From: 2-01-FULL-39-10-A sp964565795
GTDB lineage: Bacteria; Patescibacteriota; Microgenomatia; Levybacterales; UBA12049
Assembly (NCBI GenBank): GCA_964565795.1
Contig: CAZMGC010000017.1
Span: 1-19,834 of the forward strand
Direction: 5' to 3'
Length of the DNA: 19,834 bases
Within the stretch, counting starts at the first letter, position 1, and every line of letters starts with the position of its first letter. The position numbers and the translations under genes are program-made. The notes below the pieces were generated by a model that saw only the letters and a program-made list of their open reading frames with translations, made no database searches and was not told where the DNA came from. Positions 14,439 to 19,834 of this stretch are shown here, one piece after another.

Positions 14439-15317
14439 ATGAAGAAAATTAGAAAAGCAGTTATTCCTGCAGCAGGTTTTGGAACAAGATTTCTCCCACA
14501 AACCAAGGCAATGCCAAAAGAAATGCTTCCAATTGTGGATAAGCCTGTTATTCAGTATGTTGCGGAGGAAGCTGTGGCATCAGGAATTAGAGATATTGTT
14601 ATAGTTACAGGATCCCTAAAAAGAGCGATTGAAGACCATTTTGATTTACCAAACGCTGAGCTTCTTAAAAACCTTGAAGCTGGTGGAAAACATGAGTTTG
14701 CAGATATGGTAAATAAAATAGGGGAGATGGCTAATTTTATATATGTTCGCCAGAAAGGCCCTTATGGGAATGGAACGCCAGTTCTTTCAGCTGAACCTGC
14801 TATAGAAGATGAGCCATTTGCAGTGCTTTGGGGAGATGAATTTATTTACGCCCAGCCGCCTCGCCTTAAGCAAATGATAGATGTTTATGAAAAATATGGT
14901 GGTGTGGTTATTTCCGGAGTAAAAATTGAGAAAAAAGAGGATTTAAAAAGATATGGAATTGCAGATCTAGAACCAGTTGAGGGGAAAGTCTCAAAAATTA
15001 AAGCAATTGTAGAAAAACCAGATCCCGATCAAGCTCCTTCAAATATAGCTACGCATGGTGCATATATACTTCCGCCTGAAATTTTCCCTGCACTTAAAAG
15101 TTTAGCTCCAGGTAAAGGTGGAGAAATATGGCTGGTGGATGCAATAAATCTTTTACAGGAGCAGGGAATGCCAGTTTATGCAGTTGAGATTGAAAATGGT
15201 AAATATTATGACACAGGAAATAAGTTGGAATACATGAAAACTATCGTAGAGTTAGCTTTAGAGCATCCAGACATCAGCGATGAATTTAAAGAATTCCTGC
15301 GAAACCTCAAGATTTAA
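14439..15317 (+). CDS. galU: UTP-glucose-1-phosphate uridylyltransferase
   Basis: The protein has 292 residues, the usual GalU length. It has the nucleotide-binding start AVIPAAGFGTRFLPQTKAMPKEMLP (8-31), then DKPVIQYVAEEAVASGI, GPYGNGTPVLSAEPAI (108-122), a GDEF metal-site stretch (132-135), KIKAIVEKP, and the C-terminal GGEIWLVDAINLL and YYDTGNKLEYMK. It makes UDP-glucose from UTP and glucose-1-phosphate in the cytoplasm, the donor for surface glycans and glycolipids. The family is shared with other sugar-1-phosphate nucleotidylyltransferases, but the KEMLPIVDKP and DTGNKLEY motifs favour GalU. It is divergent from secE and followed 26 nt later by a small membrane protein gene. Confidence 0.93.
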   Translation: MKKIRKAVIPAAGFGTRFLPQTKAMPKEMLPIVDKPVIQYVAEEAVASGIRDIVIVTGSLKRAIEDHFDLPNAELLKNLEAGGKHEFADMVNKIGEMANFIYVRQKGPYGNGTPVLSAEPAIEDEPFAVLWGDEFIYAQPPRLKQMIDVYEKYGGVVISGVKIEKKEDLKRYGIADLEPVEGKVSKIKAIVEKPDPDQAPSNIATHGAYILPPEIFPALKSLAPGKGGEIWLVDAINLLQEQGMPVYAVEIENGKYYDTGNKLEYMKTIVELALEHPDISDEFKEFLRNLKI

Positions 15318-15325
15318 ATAATTTC

Positions 15326-15334
15326 TGTTATAAT
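15326..15334 (+). promoter_or_regulatory. Extended -10 promoter of the 15344-15703 gene
   Basis: TGTTATAAT is a perfect extended -10 (TGnTATAAT), 9 nt before the ATG. No good -35 is visible 17 nt upstream, which is usual for extended -10 promoters. The predicted start near 15341 leaves a leader of about 3 nt. Confidence 0.65.
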
Positions 15335-15343
15335 CCACTTCAC

Positions 15344-15703
15344 ATGACTGAGCAAGACCCGATTGTGTCAAATATATATGATGATCATCCGGATGGAATC
15401 GGAGAAATTCCCGCTTATGGGACACCTATTGAGGTTAGTTTGAGGGCAGATAAAGTAAATGCGCCAGATGATTTAAGAGTTCAGGCTGGAAGATTTGGTA
15501 AATTAAGAAGCTCTATCGAGCTTCATACGACTAGTGAAAGATCAGTCGGGCTTCAGTTTGCAGGTCCTAGGTCCGTAAGGATGTTCATAGCAGAACATCC
15601 TGATCTAATAAAGAAAACAGCTGCAGTGGTAGGGGTAACCGGTGCTGCGATTGCGTCAGGTGTCGTTGTTTACATGCACGAACACCACAAGCGGGGAAAA
15701 TAA
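15344..15703 (+). CDS. Small C-terminally anchored membrane protein, unknown function
   Basis: The protein has 119 residues and no recognised family. The first 90 residues are soluble and mixed-charge (DDHPDGIGEIPAYGTPIEVS, RFGKLRSSIELHTTSERSVG). Residues 92-111 form one hydrophobic span (TAAVVGVTGAAIASGVVVYM), followed by a short basic and His-rich end (HEHHKRGK). This gives a tail-anchored or single-pass protein with its C-terminus probably inside. It sits between galU and a PAP2 phosphatase on the same strand, with its own extended -10 box. It is real by codon continuity, promoter placement and membrane span, but its role is unknown. Confidence 0.65.
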   Translation: MTEQDPIVSNIYDDHPDGIGEIPAYGTPIEVSLRADKVNAPDDLRVQAGRFGKLRSSIELHTTSERSVGLQFAGPRSVRMFIAEHPDLIKKTAAVVGVTGAAIASGVVVYMHEHHKRGK

Positions 15704-15721
15704 ACTCCCACCTGCAACGCA

Positions 15722-15751
15722 TTGCTCGTATCTGCGGGCAGATGTTACAAT
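15722..15751 (+). promoter_or_regulatory. Promoter of the PAP2 gene
   Basis: Extended -10 TGTTACAAT (TACAAT 15746-15751) with a possible -35 TTGCTC (15722-15727) at 18 nt. The -10 ends 10 nt before the ATG at 15762. A perfect inverted repeat fills the spacer. Confidence 0.5.
15730..15743 (+). repeat. Perfect inverted repeat in the PAP2 promoter spacer
   Basis: ATCTGC-GG-GCAGAT has 6-bp arms around 2 bases and lies exactly between the -35 and -10 boxes. It could be an operator for a dimeric regulator. It has no T-run, so it is not a terminator for the preceding gene. Confidence 0.5.
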
Positions 15752-15761
15752 AAAAATCTCC

Positions 15762-16412
15762 ATGGGAATTTTAAAACACAGCGGAACATTAGGTCTTTTA
15801 GCATTTACTTTATTTATTTTCTTAAGTTTTTTAGTGGCAGAAGATCTGTTTACGAGATTTGATTTCGATACAACTGTCAGGATTCAAAACTTTTTACCGG
15901 AAAGAGTAGTCGGTATATTTTCTTCGTTTAGTTTGCTAGGAAGCGCTGAATCTGCGAGTTTAATTTTACTGTTAACTCTGTTTTTATTTAAGCTTCCGAA
16001 AAAATTTATTGCTCTAGGGTTTTATGTTTTAACTGGAATAATTGAACTTGCTGGAAAGATGATAATCGAACATCATGGACCACCAGTAATGTTTTTAAAA
16101 ACAAATCTCGCAGTGCATTTTCCAACATCATATATTCCTCATGAATTTTTCGCATATCCATCAGGTCATTCTGCGAGAACTGCTTTTGTTTCATTAGTTT
16201 TAATGGTAGTGATTTGGATATCGCCAAAACTTTCAAAAAAATTAAAAATAGTTTTAATTTCTGGAGTATTGGTTTTTGATTTTGTAATGTTTTTAAGTAG
16301 AGTGTATTTAGGAGAACATTGGACTACGGATGTAATGGGTGGAATTCTTCTAGGTTTTTCGCTAGCGCTTCTATATATATCCTTATTACCTAAGAGTTTC
16401 AATTCTCGATAA
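15762..16412 (+). CDS. PAP2-family membrane phosphatase
   Basis: The protein has 216 residues from the ATG at 15762. It has about five to six membrane spans. The three PAP2 motifs are in order: K99-x7-P107 (KMIIEHHGPP, where the usual RP pair is replaced by GPP), YPSGHSART (132-140, catalytic H136) and SRVYLGEHWTTDVMGG (179-194, with R180, H186 and D190). PAP2 enzymes remove phosphate from lipid phosphates such as phosphatidate or undecaprenyl pyrophosphate at the outer face. Undecaprenyl recycling would fit the glycan context, but the substrate is not determined. The frame is open further upstream, but the promoter just before 15762 fixes this start. Its 3' end overlaps the convergent gene by 27 nt. 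Confidence 0.85.
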   Translation: MGILKHSGTLGLLAFTLFIFLSFLVAEDLFTRFDFDTTVRIQNFLPERVVGIFSSFSLLGSAESASLILLLTLFLFKLPKKFIALGFYVLTGIIELAGKMIIEHHGPPVMFLKTNLAVHFPTSYIPHEFFAYPSGHSARTAFVSLVLMVVIWISPKLSKKLKIVLISGVLVFDFVMFLSRVYLGEHWTTDVMGGILLGFSLALLYISLLPKSFNSR

Positions 16413-16871
16413 ATATCTAGCGAGGCCTCTTCTGTCAATTAAATGAGCCAGAGTACCATCAACCACAGTTTTACCATGTTCAAACCATACTCGAGGTTTG
16501 GCCTCAACCAGATCATTTACATGAATGCTTATTCCTTCAGCTGGAGCAATGAATAAATCTTGGCGTCTAAAGCTAAATAAATAGTCATTGGCAATTAAGA
16601 TTTCATGAGGACCTGGAAGATCAGGTCCATAATAGCTTGCCGAGAGACCTGCTCTTACTACTCTTAGCGCTCTTGCTTTTATATGTGCTCCCATAACGTT
16701 TCTAACCATATCTTCTTCCTCAGGTCTTCTAGCAAGTTCTCTTCGGGAGTCTCTAAAAGTCATATCAAATATCTGATATGCGAGTCCAAGTTCTTGATGT
16801 TCAGGTAAGAATTCTCCTGGTTTTGGTTTTATCCAACCAGTATTCACTCCTAATTCTCTTAAAAATCCCAT
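16386..16871 (-). CDS. Hypothetical 161-residue soluble protein
   Basis: No family is recognised. The protein is soluble and Arg-rich, with a predicted helical middle (FDMTFRDSRRELARRPEEED...AHIKARALRVVRAG) and a beta-like C-terminal half (HEILIANDYLFSFRRQDLFI, ISIHVNDLVEAKPRVWFEHG, KTVVDGTLAHLID). There is no signal peptide, span or Cys cluster. A textbook promoter (TTGAAA, 17 nt, TATAAT) lies directly upstream, the best evidence that it is a gene. Its last 27 nt overlap the end of the convergent PAP2 gene. Confidence 0.7.
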   Translation of the reverse strand: MGFLRELGVNTGWIKPKPGEFLPEHQELGLAYQIFDMTFRDSRRELARRPEEEDMVRNVMGAHIKARALRVVRAGLSASYYGPDLPGPHEILIANDYLFSFRRQDLFIAPAEGISIHVNDLVEAKPRVWFEHGKTVVDGTLAHLIDRRGLARYLSRIETLR

Positions 16872-16880
16872 AAGGGCTGC

Positions 16881-16909
16881 ATTATATGCCTAAATTTTGT
16901 TTCTTTCAA
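16881..16909 (-). promoter_or_regulatory. Promoter of the 16386-16871 gene
   Basis: The -35 TTGAAA (16904-16909), 17 nt and perfect -10 TATAAT (16881-16886) end 9 nt before the ATG. The -35 lies inside the last codons of the upstream acyltransferase gene. Confidence 0.8.
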
Positions 16910-17912
16910 GAATTACTGCTTTAGTTTTTCTTATTGTTTTAGATATTGAGAGGATTATAAATATTGAAACAATTGAATAAAAAGGCGCAAGATAAACATT
17001 TCTTAATTGTATTACTTCGTCAGAAGTTAAAAATAGAAATACAAAATCTGAAATATACGAAAAAACCACAAGATGCCAAACGAATAAAAGCAGCGAATTT
17101 CTGCCAAAATATTCCAGAACCCTGTCTTTATTTATTTTCATACTTATTAAGATTACAGATAATATTCCGCTAAATGCCGCAAGGTAAAAAAGAAAATAAT
17201 TATTAATTCTATTAAGCCTTAAATCTACTTGATGATTATAGATATTAAAATTTGTTAAAGAAAAAATAATTGTTGATACAAATAAAATTAAAATAAAAAC
17301 TAATGTATATTTTTTAAATATTTGATTATATTTATCTGGGATAAAATTCCACATATATCCTAATCCGAAAAATACAACTCCTGTTAAGGCTGATTCAAAT
17401 CCGAATGGTAACTTTATGTTTGGTGCAAATATATAAAATGAATACCCTAATGCTGAAAACAAAAATAGTATTGGGATGATGAGTTTGATTTCTAGCCTAG
17501 AGATGAACCAAAAAATTTGCTTGACTATGAATAGACATGGTAAAAACCAAAGTACGATATTTATCGCGAGATATCCATTATTTCCACTGCCATAAAAAAT
17601 TCCAATTATTTGTTTTAAAACTAAATCCCATCGAATTCTGTCAAATGGGATGTTTGAAAGCCAAAGAGTGAAAGAGATTGCTGCAAAAATAAAATAAGGA
17701 ATTAAAATTCTTTTAAAATCTTTTTTTAAGACTGTAAGATATTTTTCATTTTTTCTTTTATGAAAAACGAGGCCAGAGAGAAAGAAGAAGAGAGGCATGT
17801 GGAAAGAGTAAATTATAAATCTTAATGGAGTTGCTGCTAAACCGTGGCCATAAATTACTAAAAGAACTCCTATTCCGCGGGCAACATCCACCCAATTAAT
17901 TCTTTCTCTCAT
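16890..17912 (-). CDS. Acyltransferase-3 family membrane O-acyltransferase
   Basis: The protein has 340 residues with about ten membrane spans. The N-terminus INWVDVARGIGVLLVIYGHG (5-24, conserved H23) followed by HMPLFFFLSGLVFHKR (38-53) is the signature of the acyltransferase-3 (OafA/WecH/fucose-4-O-acetylase) family. YLTVLKKDFKRILIPYFIF is also typical. These enzymes O-acetylate or succinylate surface sugars using a cytoplasmic acyl donor. The length matches stand-alone family members without a periplasmic SGNH domain. The gene has an extended -10 promoter 8 nt before the ATG. With GalU and PAP2 nearby it points to modification of a cell-surface glycan; the acceptor is unknown. Confidence 0.87.
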   Translation of the reverse strand: MRERINWVDVARGIGVLLVIYGHGLAATPLRFIIYSFHMPLFFFLSGLVFHKRKNEKYLTVLKKDFKRILIPYFIFAAISFTLWLSNIPFDRIRWDLVLKQIIGIFYGSGNNGYLAINIVLWFLPCLFIVKQIFWFISRLEIKLIIPILFLFSALGYSFYIFAPNIKLPFGFESALTGVVFFGLGYMWNFIPDKYNQIFKKYTLVFILILFVSTIIFSLTNFNIYNHQVDLRLNRINNYFLFYLAAFSGILSVILISMKINKDRVLEYFGRNSLLLFVWHLVVFSYISDFVFLFLTSDEVIQLRNVYLAPFYSIVSIFIILSISKTIRKTKAVILERNKI

Positions 17913-17920
17913 AAGAGATT

Positions 17921-17929
17921 ATTATATCA
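17921..17929 (-). promoter_or_regulatory. Extended -10 promoter of the acyltransferase gene
   Basis: TGATATAAT (TGnTATAAT) ends 8 nt before the ATG. No convincing -35 is present; the upstream region is the 3' end of the neighbouring gene. Confidence 0.65.
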
Positions 17930-17936
17930 GGAGACT

Positions 17937-19067
17937 TTATGCTATTCTTTGTCGTCTAGTTCTGTCCGCGATTGTGCTGTCGTAAATTAGAAAAGGAATT
18001 TGCGGTTTGTGTTTATCTCTTAAAAGATCCTTAGCTTTATTCTTTAAAATTTTAGCTTTTTCATCTCGAGGGAGATTGTCATAGCTGTTCCTATCGGGTA
18101 GGGAATTTTTAAATATATCAAAAACTTGTGGAGTTGCTTGTGTATCTTCATATCCTTCATCAATTGAAATTCCAACCCCAAATTCTTCACCTGATGCAAG
18201 CATTCTGCCTATGTTTGTTTTAAGTTGGGTTGCACTAAAATCCTGCCATTTAAAATCACCTGGTTTATGGTATTGCCATCTAATTCTCACTGCACTTCTT
18301 CCTTCCCTGTAGCCGTCAGAAGTGAGAAGCCATGGATCGTCCCCATAGCTAATTGATCCAATGCGATCCTGACTATTTTGGTAGCTAGGATTTAAACTTA
18401 TTCCTGGGTAATCTTCAAGAATTATATAAGCGCCATACTTTATTGCTATCTCATCCCATTTCTGAACATAACCAGAATTATTCACAAATCCTTCCCATTC
18501 AGATGCGAAGACGGTAAAGACGGGTTTTTCATCTTTGTTTTTTAAAAAGAAAGGTTTATCGAAAAATCTACTAAGTTCTCCAATGTGCTCATCCATCTCG
18601 GAAAATTCCATTGAGTCTTTATTCGATTCAGGTTCATAAACAAATGACATTTTTACTTTGTCAGCGTAAAAATTATTTGGATCCATCATGGTAGCATCAA
18701 TTAATTCCCAAAAGTCATCTCTAACGTCTGGATACCAGGAAAAGAAAATAAAATTTAGGTTTGCATCATAAACGGTTCCTAAAAGATCTATAAGTTTTTC
18801 TTTATCTTGTGGACCATATTCTTTTCCCCGTCCATCCGTTGGATCAAAACCCCTTGAGATATCACCAGTTTCTTTGATCACTTGATAACCCTGAATTCCG
18901 TAGCTATACATTCCGTATTGTTGATCTGGATTAGCATTTATAGGATCGTATCCTGCGGGAAGAGAAATTGGAGCGCCTGACATAAGAACAGACATTCCTG
19001 CAGCTGCTATGCGCTTTTTAAAACTTTCTCTACGAGGCAGGGGGTGTCTACGCTCGGGATTCGGCAC
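17937..19067 (-). CDS. Secreted GH99-like (endo-alpha-mannosidase type) glycosidase candidate
   Basis: The protein has 376 residues from a GTG at 19067; a TTG at 19073 would add two. The GTG is preferred because the -10 TATATT ends 6 nt before it. A basic N-terminus (RRESFKKR) and a weakly hydrophobic stretch up to ISLPAG suggest export, although the h-region is short. The body resembles a TIM barrel of the GH99/WbsX kind, with DGRGKEYG, NFIFFSWYPD, KVKMSFVYEP, PVFTVFASEWEG, IILEDYPG and, near the C-terminus, GISIDEGYEDTQATP. The last is comparable to the NEWxEGTxIEP motif carrying the two catalytic Glu residues (here E304 and E307). The family cleaves alpha-mannose or related glycans. Assignment is tentative because several key residues differ. 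Confidence 0.55.
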   Translation of the reverse strand: MPNPERRHPLPRRESFKKRIAAAGMSVLMSGAPISLPAGYDPINANPDQQYGMYSYGIQGYQVIKETGDISRGFDPTDGRGKEYGPQDKEKLIDLLGTVYDANLNFIFFSWYPDVRDDFWELIDATMMDPNNFYADKVKMSFVYEPESNKDSMEFSEMDEHIGELSRFFDKPFFLKNKDEKPVFTVFASEWEGFVNNSGYVQKWDEIAIKYGAYIILEDYPGISLNPSYQNSQDRIGSISYGDDPWLLTSDGYREGRSAVRIRWQYHKPGDFKWQDFSATQLKTNIGRMLASGEEFGVGISIDEGYEDTQATPQVFDIFKNSLPDRNSYDNLPRDEKAKILKNKAKDLLRDKHKPQIPFLIYDSTIADRTRRQRIA

Positions 19068-19073
19068 AGGCAA

Positions 19074-19102
19074 AATATAGCATTTAAGGATTTGGGATTC
19101 AA
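19074..19102 (-). promoter_or_regulatory. Promoter of the GH99-like gene
   Basis: The -35 TTGAAT (19097-19102), 17 nt and -10 TATATT (19074-19079) are followed by TTGCCT and GTG. The spacing puts the transcription start on the GTG, matching other promoters here and supporting GTG as start. Confidence 0.65.
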
Positions 19103-19117
19103 GGGGAGTTATGAGAA

Positions 19118-19762
19118 TTAAGTCTTAACGGTTTGGTTCCAGTTTTGAAGAATAGTTCTTACAGCAGCCATTTTTACTAACATAGATCTAAAATCTACCC
19201 TGACTGGTACCGGATCAGAAATTGCTTCATATAGGTTTTCTCCTCCATAATCTAAAAGTTCAGTGGTAGATTCTCCAAAAATAAAATCCATACCTTCTTC
19301 AAATCCGCATGCTAATAAATTATTAAATATTGCTTCGATTGATTCTTGTTCTCGGGCTAATCTATTATAATTTCTTCCGTACAGAGTAAAGTTAGTGGCT
19401 CCGCAGTGTTTTCCTATATTACATGACCTACATATATCGTCTTTATTTATATCTAAGGATAGAATATCGCTATCTGCTAGATTTGATAGTCTATCTGCTG
19501 TTTCTCCATACACGATTTCGGCAGGAACACCGATTCCAAATGTATCAATAACATAATTACGTACGTCATAATAATTTTCATTTATAAACTGTTTATCCTT
19601 ATGAGTAGGTTCTACTGGTTGTCCAAGTATTCTAGCTCTAACTTGAGGAACTAAAAGGTGATGAGGTCGTAGACTTAATGCTGGAGTCCATAATATATCT
19701 TCAGGGCCACTTTGCATATGGACATCTACGTATATTTGATCTGCTTCATGAATTTGTGACAT
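19118..19762 (-). CDS. DUF1284-like protein with Cys cluster
   Basis: The protein has 214 residues. It carries LRPHHLLVPQVRARI (31-45) and DDICRSCNIGKHCG (108-121; C111, C114, C120), the two landmarks of DUF1284-type proteins, whose RPHHLL and D.C..C....C segments suggest a metal or Fe-S site. C152 (LLACGFEEGMDF) may be a fourth ligand. In common members a Cys follows RPHHLL, but here it is Val, and the protein is longer than the usual roughly 140 residues. The biochemical role of the family is not known to me. A strong promoter lies directly upstream. Confidence 0.6.
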   Translation of the reverse strand: MSQIHEADQIYVDVHMQSGPEDILWTPALSLRPHHLLVPQVRARILGQPVEPTHKDKQFINENYYDVRNYVIDTFGIGVPAEIVYGETADRLSNLADSDILSLDINKDDICRSCNIGKHCGATNFTLYGRNYNRLAREQESIEAIFNNLLACGFEEGMDFIFGESTTELLDYGGENLYEAISDPVPVRVDFRSMLVKMAAVRTILQNWNQTVKT

Positions 19763-19768
19763 TCGGGA

Positions 19769-19798
19769 ATTATATCAAGAAAGGGGAGAATATATCAA
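19769..19798 (-). promoter_or_regulatory. Promoter of the DUF1284-like gene
   Basis: Extended perfect -10 TGATATAAT (TATAAT 19769-19774) lies 6 nt before the ATG. A -35 TTGATA (19793-19798) is at 18 nt. The predicted transcription start falls on the ATG. Confidence 0.75.
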
Positions 19799-19808
19799 AA
19801 TGTATCAG

Positions 19809-19834
19809 CAGGGATGCACAGATTCGAACTGTGA
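19809..19834 (-). tRNA. tRNA, 3' part only (T arm and acceptor 3' strand)
   Basis: The minus strand reads CACAG-TTCGAAT-CTGTG, a perfect 5-bp T stem with a standard 7-nt T loop. It is followed by the acceptor strand CATCCCT and a G discriminator at 19809, with no encoded CCA. The rest, including the anticodon, is outside the window. The inferred 5' acceptor AGGGATG with G73 is compatible with tRNA-Trp, often found near secE, but the identity is not shown. Confidence 0.8.

Noticed and set aside
15642..15761. N-terminal 40-residue extension of the PAP2 protein
   Set aside because: It overlaps the end of the preceding gene, has no PAP2 similarity, and the promoter at 15722-15751 lies inside it.
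19010..19035. Twin-arginine signal in RRESFKK of the GH99-like protein
   Set aside because: The consensus RRxFLK is not met because there is one extra residue and no Leu, and the hydrophobic stretch is short. Sec export or an uncleaved N-terminus is as likely.
1..19834. Mobile element, prophage or CRISPR array as origin of the surface island
   Set aside because: No transposase, integrase, phage gene, direct-repeat array or target-site duplication was found. The island looks like tandem duplication instead.

Overview
The window reads as a piece of a low-GC bacterial chromosome, most likely from the Candidate Phyla Radiation (Patescibacteria) and probably a Microgenomates-type lineage. This is inferred, not proven. 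The grounds are ribosomal protein L1 starting MGKIRVKTVG with a long charged N-terminal extension, and secreted proteins with a hydrophobic anchor followed by an R-x-x-A-A type motif and a beta-module-plus-dockerin tail. Compact genes, very short spacers and stops that are all TAA or TAG fit as well. No phage, transposon or CRISPR feature was seen.

The backbone is the secE-nusG-rplK-rplA-rplJ-rplL translation/secretion cluster on the minus strand. It is split: about 11 kb of other genes lie between rplA (ends 11892) and rplJ (starts 1029). First comes a PlsC-like acyltransferase 2 nt behind rplA. Six secreted or surface genes follow: a cohesin plus dockerin protein (9346-10920), a dockerin protein with a carbohydrate-binding-like domain (7941-9332), two pectate-lyase-like beta-helix proteins (6411-7937 and 4288-6375), a beta-sandwich protein (2877-4253) and another beta-helix protein (1236-2840). 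Five of the six share an N-terminal membrane anchor, and four also share a short EAE...ASGG.Y motif. Together they look like a polysaccharide-binding and polysaccharide-cleaving surface apparatus with a possible minimal cohesin-dockerin assembly. rplJL then restarts from its own promoter with an L10-type leader and an attenuator-like terminator.

Right of secE are envelope and carbohydrate genes. galU, a small membrane protein and a PAP2 phosphatase are on the plus strand. An unknown 161-residue protein, an acyltransferase-3 membrane protein, a GH99-like secreted protein and a DUF1284-like Cys-cluster protein are on the minus strand. The window ends in the 3' part of a minus-strand tRNA.

The most consistent unexplained signal is regulatory. 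At most transcription units a -10 box ends only 5 to 11 nt before the start codon, so the mRNAs should be leaderless or nearly so. Three tandem surface genes carry almost the same 29-bp promoter placed directly after the preceding stop codon. The translation genes behave differently: rplJ has a long structured leader, secE has a hairpin leader, and rplK and rplA follow a candidate L1-binding site.
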